Shown here piece after piece: positions 8,094 through 24,433 of a DNA stretch of 64,000 nucleotides (positions are counted from its first letter, which is position 1; the number at the start of each line of letters is the position of its first letter). The notes under the pieces were generated by a model that saw only the letters and a program-made list of their open reading frames with translations, searched no databases and was not told where the DNA came from. Source of the stretch: Streptomyces sp. DH37 (GTDB taxonomy: Bacteria > Actinomycetota > Actinomycetes > Streptomycetales > Streptomycetaceae); NCBI RefSeq assembly GCF_029813835.1, contig NZ_JARVKV010000005.1, positions 1 to 64,000 on the forward strand, read 5' to 3'. Both the position numbers and the translations under genes were made by a program.

Positions 8094-11000
8094 GTGACAG
8101 CAGGAGCCGCCCCCCACGGGGCCAGGAACGGTGACGACACCCCCAAGGCATCCTTCGCCCAGCGGCGGCTGTGGTTCCTGGACCAGCTCGCCGAAGACTC
8201 CTCCGACTCCCTGCTCCCGCTGGCGCTGCGCATCCGCGGCCCGCTGGACGTACCGGCCCTGGAGAGGGCGCTGACGGGCATCGTGGACCGGCACGAGGTG
8301 CTGCGCACCCGGTTCGCCGCCGCCGACGGCGAGCCCGCCCTGCTGGTGGACGGGCCGGGCGGGGCCGTGCTGGAGCACACCGAGGCCGGCAGCGCCGAAG
8401 AGCTGTTCGCCCGCGAGCTGGCCCGCCCGCTCGACCTGGCGACGCGGTATCCGCTGCGCATGACCCTCGCCCGCCTGGCGCCCGACGAGCACCTGCTGCT
8501 CCTGGTGGTCCACCACATCGCCGTCGACGGCTGGTCGTGGGACGTGCTGCTGCGCGAGCTGGCCGCCGGCTACCGGGGGGAGACCGTGCCCCCGCCCGCC
8601 CTGCAGTACGCCGACTTCGCCCGCGCCCAGGCCGAGCGGCTGAGCGGCCCCCGCATGGAGCGCCTGCTCGGCTACTGGCGCGACCGCCTGCGCGGCACCG
8701 CCCCCCTCGACCTGCCGACCGACCGGCCGCGTCCCCGCTTCTGGGACGGCTCCGGCGACGTCGTCCGCTTCACCCTCCCCGCCGACCTGGTGGCCGGGGT
8801 CGACAGGGTCGCCCGCGAGCACCGCGCGACCCGCTACATGCTGCTGCTCGCCGTCTACCAGGCCCTGCTGGCCCGCCGCACCGGCCGCACCGACATCGCC
8901 GTGTGCACCACGCTGGCCGACCGCGGCCACGCCGGCACGGCGGACCTGATCGGCCCGTTCGTCAACACCGTCGTCCTGCGCACCGACCTGTCCGGCGAAC
9001 CCTCCTTCGGCGGCCTCCTGGAGCGGGTCCGCGCGAACGTGCTGAAGGACCTCTCGCACGCCGACGCCCCCTTCGACCACGTGGTGCGCGCGGTGGGCGG
9101 GGAACGCGACCTGTCCCGCCACCCGCTGGCCCAGGCCTCCTTCACCCTGCTCAACACCGCCCACCGGCCCGTCCACCTGCCGGGGCTGGACGTGGAGCTG
9201 GTGGCGCCGCCGCTCAACGGCACCACGATGGACGTCTTCCTCGACCTCGGCCTGCGCCCGGACGGCGGCATCGCCGCCCGCCTGCAGTACGCCACCGCCC
9301 TGTTCGACGCGGAGACCATGCGGGGGTTCGCCTCCGCCTACACCGGGCTGCTGCGCGCGGTCCTGGACGAGCCGCGGACTCCGGTGGGGGAGCTCGCCCG
9401 GCGCCTGGACCCCCTGCCGGACACGGCGGAGGCCCGGCCCGAAGCGCGGTGGAGCCGGGCCCCCGACCGTCCGGCCGCCCCCGCGCCGGCCGTCGCCGCG
9501 GCGGGCGAGCCGGACGCGCCGGCGCTGGTGTGCGCCGACCGGACGGTGAGCTACGCGGAGCTCGACGGGCTGACCGGCGGGCTGGCGTCCGCCCTGGCCG
9601 GTGCCGGAGCGGGCCGCGGGAGCGCCGTGGGCGTCCTGCTGCGGCGCGGGATCGGTTCGGTGGCCGCGATGCTCGCCGTCTGGCGGGCGGGCGGCGCCTA
9701 TGTGCCCCTCGACCCCGAACTCCCCGCCGAGCGGCTGCGGTTCATGGTCGACGAGGCGCGGGTGGGCTGCGTCGTCGCCGACGCGGCGACGGCGGAGCGG
9801 GCCGCCGCGCTGGGCACGGCCGTCGTACGCGCCGACACCGCCGCCCCCGACCCCGGCGGCCCCCGCCACGTCCCCGACCCGCACGACCTCGCCCATGTCA
9901 TCTTCACCTCCGGCTCCACCGGCCGGCCCAAGGCCGTCGGCGTCGAGCACCGCGCCCTGGCCTCCCACGTCGCCGCCGCCCGGGGCCGCTACGGCATCAC
10001 CGCCGACGACCGGGTCCTGGCCTTCTCCTCGTTCTCCTTCGACGCCTCCCTCGACCAGGTGCTGCCCGCGCTGAGCTGCGGCGCACGGGTGATCGTCCGC
10101 CCCGACGAGCCGTGGCTGCCCACCCAGGTGCCCGAGGTCGTCGAGCGGCACGGCGTGACCGTCGTCAACGTCCCGCCCACCTACTGGAACGAGCTGGCGT
10201 TCTCCCTGGACCGCCGCGCCGCCGCGAGGCTGGCCACGCTGCGGCTGCTGATCCTGGGCGGGGAGTCCGTGCCGGCCGGCGCGCTGGCCGCCTGGCGGGC
10301 CGCGGTGCCCCACGCGCGGGTGTGCAACGCCTACGGCCCGACCGAGACGACCGTCACCTCGACCACGTACGAGATCACCGGGCCGGTCGACGGCCGGGTG
10401 CCGATCGGCCGCCCGCTGGGCTCGCGCCGCGTGTACGTGGTGGACGCGCAGGGGGAGCCCGTCGGCGTCGGCGTCCCGGGCGAACTGCTCATCGGCGGGC
10501 CGGAGCTGGCGCGCGGCTACCTGGGGCGGCCGGGGCTGACCGCGGAGCGGTTCGTGCCCGACCCCTTCGGCTCCGGCGGCGGCCGGCTCTACCGCACCGG
10601 CGACGTCGTCCGCTGGCTGCCCTCGGGCGACCTGGAGTTCCTCGGCCGGAGCGACGACCAGGTCAAGATCCGCGGCTTCCGCGTCGAACTCGGCGAGGTC
10701 GAGGCGGTCCTGCGCGGGTCCCCCGGCGTGGCCGCCGCCGCCGTCCGGCCCGACACCGCCACCGGGCAGACCCTGGTCGGCTACGTCGTGACCGGCACCG
10801 CCGGCACCACCGATGCCGCTGCCACCGACGCCGCCGACGACGCCGCCGATGCCGGGGCCGGACCCGGAGCCGCCGATCCGGCCGCGCTGCGCGCCTGGTG
10901 CGCCGAGCGGCTGCCGCACTACGCGGTGCCCTCCGACATCGTGCTCCTCGACGCGCTCCCCGTGAACGCCTCGGGCAAACTCGACCGGGCCGCGCTGCCC

Positions 11001-14000
11001 GACGCCCGCCCCGACCGCGCCGCCGGAGGCGCCGCCTACACCGCGCCCCGCGACGAGAGCGAGCGAATCATCGCCGCCGTCTGGGCCGACGTCCTCGGCG
11101 TCGAACGGGTCGGCATCGACGACGGCTTCTTCGACCTGGGCGGGCACTCCCTGCTCGCCACGATGGCGGTCTCCCGCGTCGCCGAACGCCTGGGCCGCGA
11201 CGTCGAACTGCGCACCCTGTTCGAGAACCCCCGCATCCGCGAGTTCGGCCCGGCGGTGGCCGCCGCGCGGCAGGCGGCCGGAGCCGCCGTGACCCCCGTC
11301 GACCGCTCGGGCCCGCTGCCGATGTCCTTCGCCCAGGAGCGGCTGTGGTTCCTGGACCGCGCCTCCGAGGCGGGCGACGAGTACGTCCTGTGGTTCTCCT
11401 GGCGGATCCGCGGCGGCCTGGACCGCGCCGCGTGGCAGGCCGCCCTGGACGACCTGACGGCCCGGCACGAGGTGCTGCGCACCGCGCTGGTCGAGGTGGA
11501 CGGCCGCCCCGCGCAGCAGGTCTGCGACCCGGCGGCGGTGCCGCTGGAGTGGCGGCACGTCCCGGAGGGCGGGGACGGGGCGGCCCGGCTGGACGCGGTG
11601 CGGGAGCAGGCCCACGCGCTCGCCACCCGCCGCTTCGACCTGGACCGCCCGCCGATGCTGCGCGCCGGGGTCTGGGAGCTGGGGCCGCGCGACCACGTCG
11701 CCGTCCTCGCCTTCCACCACGTGGCCACCGACGGCTGGTCCAAGGACGTCTTCACCGAGGAGCTGGCGGCCTGCTACCGGGCGCGCCTGGCGGGCCGGGC
11801 GCCGGTGCTGCCCGAACTGCCGGTGCAGTACGGGGACTTCGCGGTGTGGCAGCGCGACCGGGCCGAGGACGGGGCGCTGGAGGAGGAGCTGGACTACTGG
11901 GAGGAGGAGCTGAGGGACCTCCCGGTGCTGCGGCTGCCCACCGACCGGCCCCGCCCCACGGCCTGGTCGGGCCGGGGCGGCGCGGTCGAGGTGGGGCTGC
12001 CGCCCGGACTGGCCGACCGGCTGGACGCCTTCGCCCGCGAACACGGGGCGACGCGGTTCATGGTGCTCCTGGCCGCGGTGCAGACCGTGCTGGCCCGCTG
12101 GTCCGGCCAGCACGACGTGCCGGTGGGCACCCCGGTGGCCGGCCGCGGCCGGACGGAGCTGGAGCGGCTGGTCGGGTTCTTCGTCAACACCGTGGTGCTG
12201 CGCGGCGACCTCTCCGGCGCGCCCACCTTCGCCGACCTGCTCGGGAGGGTCCGCGCGACGGTGCTGGGCGCCTTCGACCACCAGGACGTGCCCTTCGAGA
12301 AGCTGGTGGAGCGGCTGCGGCCCGAGCGCGACCTGTCCCGCAACCCCCTGTTCCAGGTGATGGTCGACGTCCAGGAGAGCGCCGCGGCGGGCCCGCGCGT
12401 CGAGGGGCTGGAGGTGACCGGCTTCGCCCTGCCGTGGGCGTCGGCCAAGTTCGACCTGACCACCACCTTCCTGCTCTACCCCGACCGGTTCGCCCTCAAC
12501 GTCGAGTACGCGGCCGACCTCTTCGACGCCGCGACCGCCACCCGGCTGGCCGAGCACGTGGCACGGGTGCTGACCGCCGTCCTGGCCGACCCGGACATCC
12601 CCGTCGACCGGGTGGACCTGCTCTCGCCCGCCGAACGCGCGCACCTGGTCGCCGCCGCGGGCGCGGACCGGCCCGCCCCCGAGGCGCCGCCGTTCGCCGT
12701 CGCGGGCGAGCCGGACGCGCCGGCGCTGGTCTGCGAGGACCGGACGGTGAGCTACGCGGAGCTCGACGGGCTGACCGGCGGGCTGGCGTCCGCCCTGGCC
12801 GGTGCCGGAGCGGACCGCGGGAGCCCCGTGGGCGTCTGCCTGCGGCGCGGGACCGGTTCGGTGGCCGCGATGCTCGCCGTCTGGCGGGCCGGCGGGGTGT
12901 ACGTGCCCCTCGACCCCCGGCTGCCCGCCGAGCGGCTGCGGTTCATGGCCGCGGAGGCGGGGGTGCGCTGCGCGATCGGCGACGCGTCCACCGCCGCGGG
13001 CCTCGCCGCGCTCGGCGTGCCGGTCGTACGGGCCGACGAGGTGCGGTCCGCGCCGGACGCGCCCCGCCGCACGCCCGGCCCCCACGACCTGGCCTACACG
13101 ATCTTCACCTCCGGCTCCACCGGCCTCCCCAAGGCCGTCGGCGTCGAGCACCACGCCCTGGACGCGCACGTCGCCGCCGCCCGCGAGCTGTTCGCCGTCA
13201 CCGCCCGGGACAGGGTGCTGACCTTCGCCTCCTTCTCCTTCGACGCCTCCCTGGAGCAGATCCTGCCCGCGCTCAGCGCGGGCGCGACCGTGGTGATCCG
13301 CCCCGACGAGGTGTGGTCGGTGGAGGAACTGGCCGCACGGGTGCGCGCCGAGCGCGTCACCGTCATGGAACTCACCCCCTCCTACTGGGAGGAGGTGGTC
13401 GCCCGGCTGGAGACGGTCGCCGGCGACCTCGCGAGCCTCCGCCTGCTGGTCACCGGGGGGGAGGAGCTGCCCTCGGGACCGCTGGAGCGCTGGTTCGCGC
13501 ACCTGCCCCACGTCCCCGTCGTCAACACCTACGGACCCACCGAGTCGGTCGTCTCGGCCACGGCCCACCCGGTCACCGGGCCGGTCGACGGCCGGGTGCC
13601 GATCGGCCGCCCGCTGGGCTCGCGCCGGGCCTACGTGGTGGACCCGCACGGGAACCTCGCCCCGCTGGGCGTCCCGGGCGAACTGCTCATCGGCGGGCCG
13701 GAGCTGGCGCGCGGCTACCTGGGGCGGGCGGCGCGGACCGCGGAGCGGTTCGTGCCCGACCCCTTCGGCTCCGGCGGCCGGCTCTACCGCACCGGCGACG
13801 TCGTCCGCCGACTGCCCTCGGGCGACCTGGAGTTCACCGGCCGGAGCGACGACCAGGTCAAGATCCGCGGCTTCCGCGTCGAGCCGGGCGAGACCGAGGC
13901 CGCGCTGCGCCGCCACCCCGGCGTCCACGCCGCCGCCGTCGTGGTCCGCGAACTGCGCGGCGAGCGCGCCCTGGTGGGCTACGTCGCCGGCCGCGGCCTC

Positions 14001-14456
14001 GACCACGGGGACCTGGCCGCCCACTGCCGTGCCCGGCTCCCCGGCTACCAGGTCCCGGCCGCCTTCGTCCTGCTCGACGCGCTGCCGCTGACCGTGCAGG
14101 GCAAGCTCGACACCGCCGCCCTGCCCGACCCCGAACCCCCCGCCCCCGCCGAGCACACGCCGCCGCGCACGCCCACCGAGACGGTGACGGCGCAGATCTG
14201 GGCCGAGGTGCTGGGCGTGCCCCGGGTCGGCGTGCACGACGACTTCTTCGCCCTCGGCGGGCACTCGCTGCGCGCCGTGGCCGCCGCGTCCCGCCTGCGG
14301 GCCGCCTTCGACTGCCCCATCCAGGTGCGCGACCTGTTCGAGCACCCCACCGTCGAGCTGCTCGCCGCCGAGGTGGAGCGGCAGCTCGTCGAACTGATCT
14401 CCGCGATGAGCGACGACGAGATCGACCTGTCCCTGACGGTGGACCACCAAGACTGA
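8094..14456 (+). CDS. Nonribosomal peptide synthetase, two modules (C-A-T-C-A-T)
   Basis: The 2120-aa protein has this order: C1 (about 8150-9400, HHIAVDG), A1 (9500-10990, FDASLDQ and NAYGPTE), T1 (FFDLGGHSL, about 11140), C2 (11310-12600, HHVATDG), A2 (12690-14110, FDASLEQ and NTYGPTE) and T2 (FFALGGHSL, about 14250). Hand-read codes are about D-A-D-T-I-G-A-V-T-K for A1 and D-A-E-S-V-G-T-V-S-K for A2. Acidic residues at position 239 hint at a basic substrate, but no firm call is possible. It starts with a C domain and has no loading A-T, so its first donor must come in trans. The GTG at 8094 is chosen because GGAGG lies 5 nt upstream. An in-frame ATG at 8082 lacks a ribosome site. A1 and A2 share near-identical DNA blocks. 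Confidence 0.93.
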   Translation: MTAGAAPHGARNGDDTPKASFAQRRLWFLDQLAEDSSDSLLPLALRIRGPLDVPALERALTGIVDRHEVLRTRFAAADGEPALLVDGPGGAVLEHTEAGSAEELFARELARPLDLATRYPLRMTLARLAPDEHLLLLVVHHIAVDGWSWDVLLRELAAGYRGETVPPPALQYADFARAQAERLSGPRMERLLGYWRDRLRGTAPLDLPTDRPRPRFWDGSGDVVRFTLPADLVAGVDRVAREHRATRYMLLLAVYQALLARRTGRTDIAVCTTLADRGHAGTADLIGPFVNTVVLRTDLSGEPSFGGLLERVRANVLKDLSHADAPFDHVVRAVGGERDLSRHPLAQASFTLLNTAHRPVHLPGLDVELVAPPLNGTTMDVFLDLGLRPDGGIAARLQYATALFDAETMRGFASAYTGLLRAVLDEPRTPVGELARRLDPLPDTAEARPEARWSRAPDRPAAPAPAVAAAGEPDAPALVCADRTVSYAELDGLTGGLASALAGAGAGRGSAVGVLLRRGIGSVAAMLAVWRAGGAYVPLDPELPAERLRFMVDEARVGCVVADAATAERAAALGTAVVRADTAAPDPGGPRHVPDPHDLAHVIFTSGSTGRPKAVGVEHRALASHVAAARGRYGITADDRVLAFSSFSFDASLDQVLPALSCGARVIVRPDEPWLPTQVPEVVERHGVTVVNVPPTYWNELAFSLDRRAAARLATLRLLILGGESVPAGALAAWRAAVPHARVCNAYGPTETTVTSTTYEITGPVDGRVPIGRPLGSRRVYVVDAQGEPVGVGVPGELLIGGPELARGYLGRPGLTAERFVPDPFGSGGGRLYRTGDVVRWLPSGDLEFLGRSDDQVKIRGFRVELGEVEAVLRGSPGVAAAAVRPDTATGQTLVGYVVTGTAGTTDAAATDAADDAADAGAGPGAADPAALRAWCAERLPHYAVPSDIVLLDALPVNASGKLDRAALPDARPDRAAGGAAYTAPRDESERIIAAVWADVLGVERVGIDDGFFDLGGHSLLATMAVSRVAERLGRDVELRTLFENPRIREFGPAVAAARQAAGAAVTPVDRSGPLPMSFAQERLWFLDRASEAGDEYVLWFSWRIRGGLDRAAWQAALDDLTARHEVLRTALVEVDGRPAQQVCDPAAVPLEWRHVPEGGDGAARLDAVREQAHALATRRFDLDRPPMLRAGVWELGPRDHVAVLAFHHVATDGWSKDVFTEELAACYRARLAGRAPVLPELPVQYGDFAVWQRDRAEDGALEEELDYWEEELRDLPVLRLPTDRPRPTAWSGRGGAVEVGLPPGLADRLDAFAREHGATRFMVLLAAVQTVLARWSGQHDVPVGTPVAGRGRTELERLVGFFVNTVVLRGDLSGAPTFADLLGRVRATVLGAFDHQDVPFEKLVERLRPERDLSRNPLFQVMVDVQESAAAGPRVEGLEVTGFALPWASAKFDLTTTFLLYPDRFALNVEYAADLFDAATATRLAEHVARVLTAVLADPDIPVDRVDLLSPAERAHLVAAAGADRPAPEAPPFAVAGEPDAPALVCEDRTVSYAELDGLTGGLASALAGAGADRGSPVGVCLRRGTGSVAAMLAVWRAGGVYVPLDPRLPAERLRFMAAEAGVRCAIGDASTAAGLAALGVPVVRADEVRSAPDAPRRTPGPHDLAYTIFTSGSTGLPKAVGVEHHALDAHVAAARELFAVTARDRVLTFASFSFDASLEQILPALSAGATVVIRPDEVWSVEELAARVRAERVTVMELTPSYWEEVVARLETVAGDLASLRLLVTGGEELPSGPLERWFAHLPHVPVVNTYGPTESVVSATAHPVTGPVDGRVPIGRPLGSRRAYVVDPHGNLAPLGVPGELLIGGPELARGYLGRAARTAERFVPDPFGSGGRLYRTGDVVRRLPSGDLEFTGRSDDQVKIRGFRVEPGETEAALRRHPGVHAAAVVVRELRGERALVGYVAGRGLDHGDLAAHCRARLPGYQVPAAFVLLDALPLTVQGKLDTAALPDPEPPAPAEHTPPRTPTETVTAQIWAEVLGVPRVGVHDDFFALGGHSLRAVAAASRLRAAFDCPIQVRDLFEHPTVELLAAEVERQLVELISAMSDDEIDLSLTVDHQD

Positions 14457-14474
14457 GATTGGACGGAACGCGTC

Positions 14475-21769
<7,295 letters not shown>

Positions 21770-21773
<4 letters not shown>

Positions 21774-23059
21774 CCCCGACCCCCACCGCAACCCCCACCG
21801 CAACCCCCACAGCCACTCCCACCGCAACCCCCACCGCCCCCGCCGCGGCCCGCTTCACCGAGCGGTACCTGCTCGACCCCGCCCTCAACGCCGACCCGTA
21901 CGGCTACCTCAACACCCTGCGCGACCACGCCCCGGTCCACTGGAGCCCCATGCACCGGGCCTGGCTGGTCACCGGCTACGAGCAGGTCATGCGCTGCCTG
22001 CGGGACCCGGCGGTCTCCGCCGACCGGGTCCGCCCGCTGATGGACGCGGTCCCGCAGGGCGCCCGCGACGACGCCGAGCGCGCCTTCGGGATCCTCTCGC
22101 GCTGGATGGTCTTCAACGACCCGCCGCAGCACCGTCGGCTGCGCCAGGTCTTCCAGGAGCAGTTCGCCGCCCGCGCCGTCGCCCGCTACGGCGCCTTCAC
22201 CGAGCGGGCGACCCGCGCGATGCTCGCCCGCCGCGCCGTCCCCGGCCGGAGCGGCGACATCGCCGCGGACATCGCCAGACCGCTGCCGGCCCTGGTCTTC
22301 GCCCGCTGGCTGGGCGTCCCCCAGGCGCACGCCCCCTCCTTCTGGTACTGGAACGCCCGCGTGGGCGACCTCGTCCTGGGCGCGGCCCAGGAGGAACGCG
22401 AGTACCGCACCTCGCTGCAGTCGCTGGTCAGCCTGGAGGACTACCTCGCCAGGCTGGTCGCCGAACGCCGCGCCGCACCGAAGGACGACCTGATCAGCTC
22501 CGTCCTGGCCGGCGGCCGGATCGGCGACTCCGTCAGCGAGGAGGAGTTCGTCGGGATGCTCACCCAGATGGCGTTCGCCGGCGGCGAGACCACGAGCAAC
22601 CTCATCACCAACACCCTGCTCGCCCTGCTCGGCCGCCCGGACCAGCTCCGGGCGGTGCGCGCCGAGCCCGGACTGGTCGCCGCGGCCGTCGAGGAGACCC
22701 TGCGCCTGGACGGGCCCTCGAAGATGTCGATCCGCACCGCCGCCCGCGACACCGAGCTGGACGGCCGCACCATCCGCGCCGGGGACCGGATCTTCCTGGT
22801 CACCGCCGCCGCCAACCGCGACCCCGCCCGCTTCCCCGACCCGGACGCCTTCGACGTGCGGCGCGAGGGAGGCACCCACCTGGGCTTCGGCTTCGGCGCC
22901 CACTTCTGCATCGGCGCCGCACTGGCCCGGCTGGTGGCCTGCGCGGTCGTCGGCGTCCTCGTCCGCGACTACCCGGACCTGCGCCTGGACGGAACGCGGC
23001 ACACCTGGCAGCTCTCGCTGCTCAACCGCAGCCTGACCGCCCTGCCCGTCCGCTACTGA
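21770..23059 (+). CDS. Cytochrome P450
   Basis: This 429-aa soluble bacterial P450 has the I-helix oxygen-binding AGGETTS, the K-helix ETLR and the heme loop [10 protein letters not shown] with Cys380 as thiolate ligand. The substrate is unknown. Position in the operon, with an ATGA overlap with the NRPS/TE gene, suggests oxidation of the peptide or of a carrier-bound residue. The first 24 residues are a TPTA-type repeat that precedes the usual P450 fold and looks disordered (see the repeat at 21778). No redox partner gene (ferredoxin) is visible nearby. Confidence 0.95.
21778..21840 (+). repeat. 12-bp tandem repeat encoding a Thr-Pro-Thr-Ala N-terminal tail
   Basis: About five imperfect copies of ACCCCCACCGCA run in frame at the start of the P450 gene. 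They translate to repeated PTAT units before the folded domain. The unit length is a multiple of three, so copy-number slippage would not disturb the frame. Confidence 0.75.
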
Positions 23060-23063
23060 CACC

Positions 23064-23106
23064 GGCCGCCGCCGGGCCGCCCCTCCCGGGCGGCCCGGCG
23101 GCGGCC
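23064..23106 (+). terminator. Perfect 19-bp-stem hairpin after the P450 gene
   Basis: Arms at 23064-23082 and 23088-23106 are perfect reverse complements with a 5-nt loop. The hairpin starts 4 nt after the P450 stop and lies 23 bp before the MFS start. It probably ends or attenuates the NRPS-P450 transcript ahead of the exporter gene. No U-run follows, as is usual in this GC range. Confidence 0.7.
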
Positions 23107-23129
23107 CGACGAAAGGTAAAGGTCCGACG

Positions 23130-24398
23130 ATGGCGACCACCCTCACGGGCGCCGGCCCACGGTTGTGGGCCCCCGCCCGGCAGCGCCCCTTCCGCCTGCT
23201 GTGGCTGGGCCAGTCCCTGTCCCTGCTCGGCGACGGGTTCAGCTACATCGCGTTCTCCTGGATGACCCTCACCCTGACCGGCTCCACCCTGGCCCTCGGC
23301 TACGTGCTGACCTTCCAGGCGGTGCCCCGGGCCCTGCTGACCCTGGTCGGCGGATCGCTCGGCGACACCTGGTCGCCCCGCACCCTGATGGTCTGCTCCA
23401 GCTGGGCCAGGGCCGCCCTGATGGCGGCGGTCGGACTGGGCGGGCTGACCGGCACCCTCCAGCTGTGGATGCTGTGCGCGGCCGCCGCGGCCTTCGGCGC
23501 GGTCGACGCCTTCTTCCAGCCCGCCCGGGTCTCCGTCCTGCCCTCGGTGGTGGACAAGGAAATGCTCACCTCGGCCAACGCCCTGCTCGGCGTGGGCGCC
23601 CGGGTCTCCGCCGTCCTGGGCCCGGCCGTCGGCGGCCTCGTGGTCGCCCTCTCCGAGGCGCCCGTCGCCTTCCTCGTCGACGCGGTGTGCTTCGCGCTGT
23701 GCGGCCTGTGCGTCGCCCGGATCCGCACCGCCCCCCGCGAACCGGAGGCGGCCGACCCGGACTCCGGCGCGCCGGCGGCGGAGCGGGAGGCGGGGGACTC
23801 GCTGGTCGCCCGCATCCGGGCCGGGCTGCGCCACGCCTGGCGGGACCCGCGCATCCGCACCATGCTGGCCGTCGACACGGCGGTGAACTTCTGCTACGCC
23901 GGGCCGTTCACCGTCGGCTTCGCCACCCTGGCCCGGACCACCCTGGACGGCGGCTCGACGACGCTGGGCCTGCTCAACGGGGCGCTGGCGGGCGGGGCCA
24001 TCCTGGGCACCCTCGCGGGCGGCGCCGTCGGCGGCCGGCCCCGGGTGGGACTGCTGATCGCGGGCCTGGCCGGATGGCTGGCCGCCGGAATGGCCCTGCT
24101 CGGCATCCTGGACCACCCCGTCGCGGCGGTCGCGACGGTGCTGGCGATGGGCTTCGCCATCGGCTTCCAGGGGGTCTTCGGGCTGAGCTGGATCCAGCGC
24201 AACATCCCGCAGTCGGTGCTCGGCCGGGTGATCTCGGTCGACATGGTCCTCGGCTACGCCGTCGCGCCGGTGTCGCTCATCGCCTGCGGCGCCCTGGCCC
24301 AGGTGGGCACCGGCGTAATGTTCGCCGGCGTCGCCCTGGTCCTGGCGGTCACCGCGCTGGGCGTGCTCGGCTCCGGCGCGGTGCGCGCGATGCGGTGA
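23130..24398 (+). CDS. MFS transporter, probable peptide exporter
   Basis: The 422-aa integral membrane protein of the major facilitator superfamily has about 12 hydrophobic segments. The N-terminal half starts PFRLLWLGQSLSLLGDGF, a form common in actinobacterial MFS exporters fused to or near biosynthetic clusters, followed by a GGSLGDTWSPR loop. A central hydrophilic loop (about residues 205-235) separates the two halves. AAAGG lies upstream of the ATG. As last gene of the NRPS operon it likely exports the product or gives self-resistance. It converges on the LAL regulator with a 35-bp gap. Confidence 0.88.
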   Translation: MATTLTGAGPRLWAPARQRPFRLLWLGQSLSLLGDGFSYIAFSWMTLTLTGSTLALGYVLTFQAVPRALLTLVGGSLGDTWSPRTLMVCSSWARAALMAAVGLGGLTGTLQLWMLCAAAAAFGAVDAFFQPARVSVLPSVVDKEMLTSANALLGVGARVSAVLGPAVGGLVVALSEAPVAFLVDAVCFALCGLCVARIRTAPREPEAADPDSGAPAAEREAGDSLVARIRAGLRHAWRDPRIRTMLAVDTAVNFCYAGPFTVGFATLARTTLDGGSTTLGLLNGALAGGAILGTLAGGAVGGRPRVGLLIAGLAGWLAAGMALLGILDHPVAAVATVLAMGFAIGFQGVFGLSWIQRNIPQSVLGRVISVDMVLGYAVAPVSLIACGALAQVGTGVMFAGVALVLAVTALGVLGSGAVRAMR

Positions 24399-24433
24399 CC
24401 CGGCGGCCGGGGCGCTTCCGGTGTCCGGCGGGG

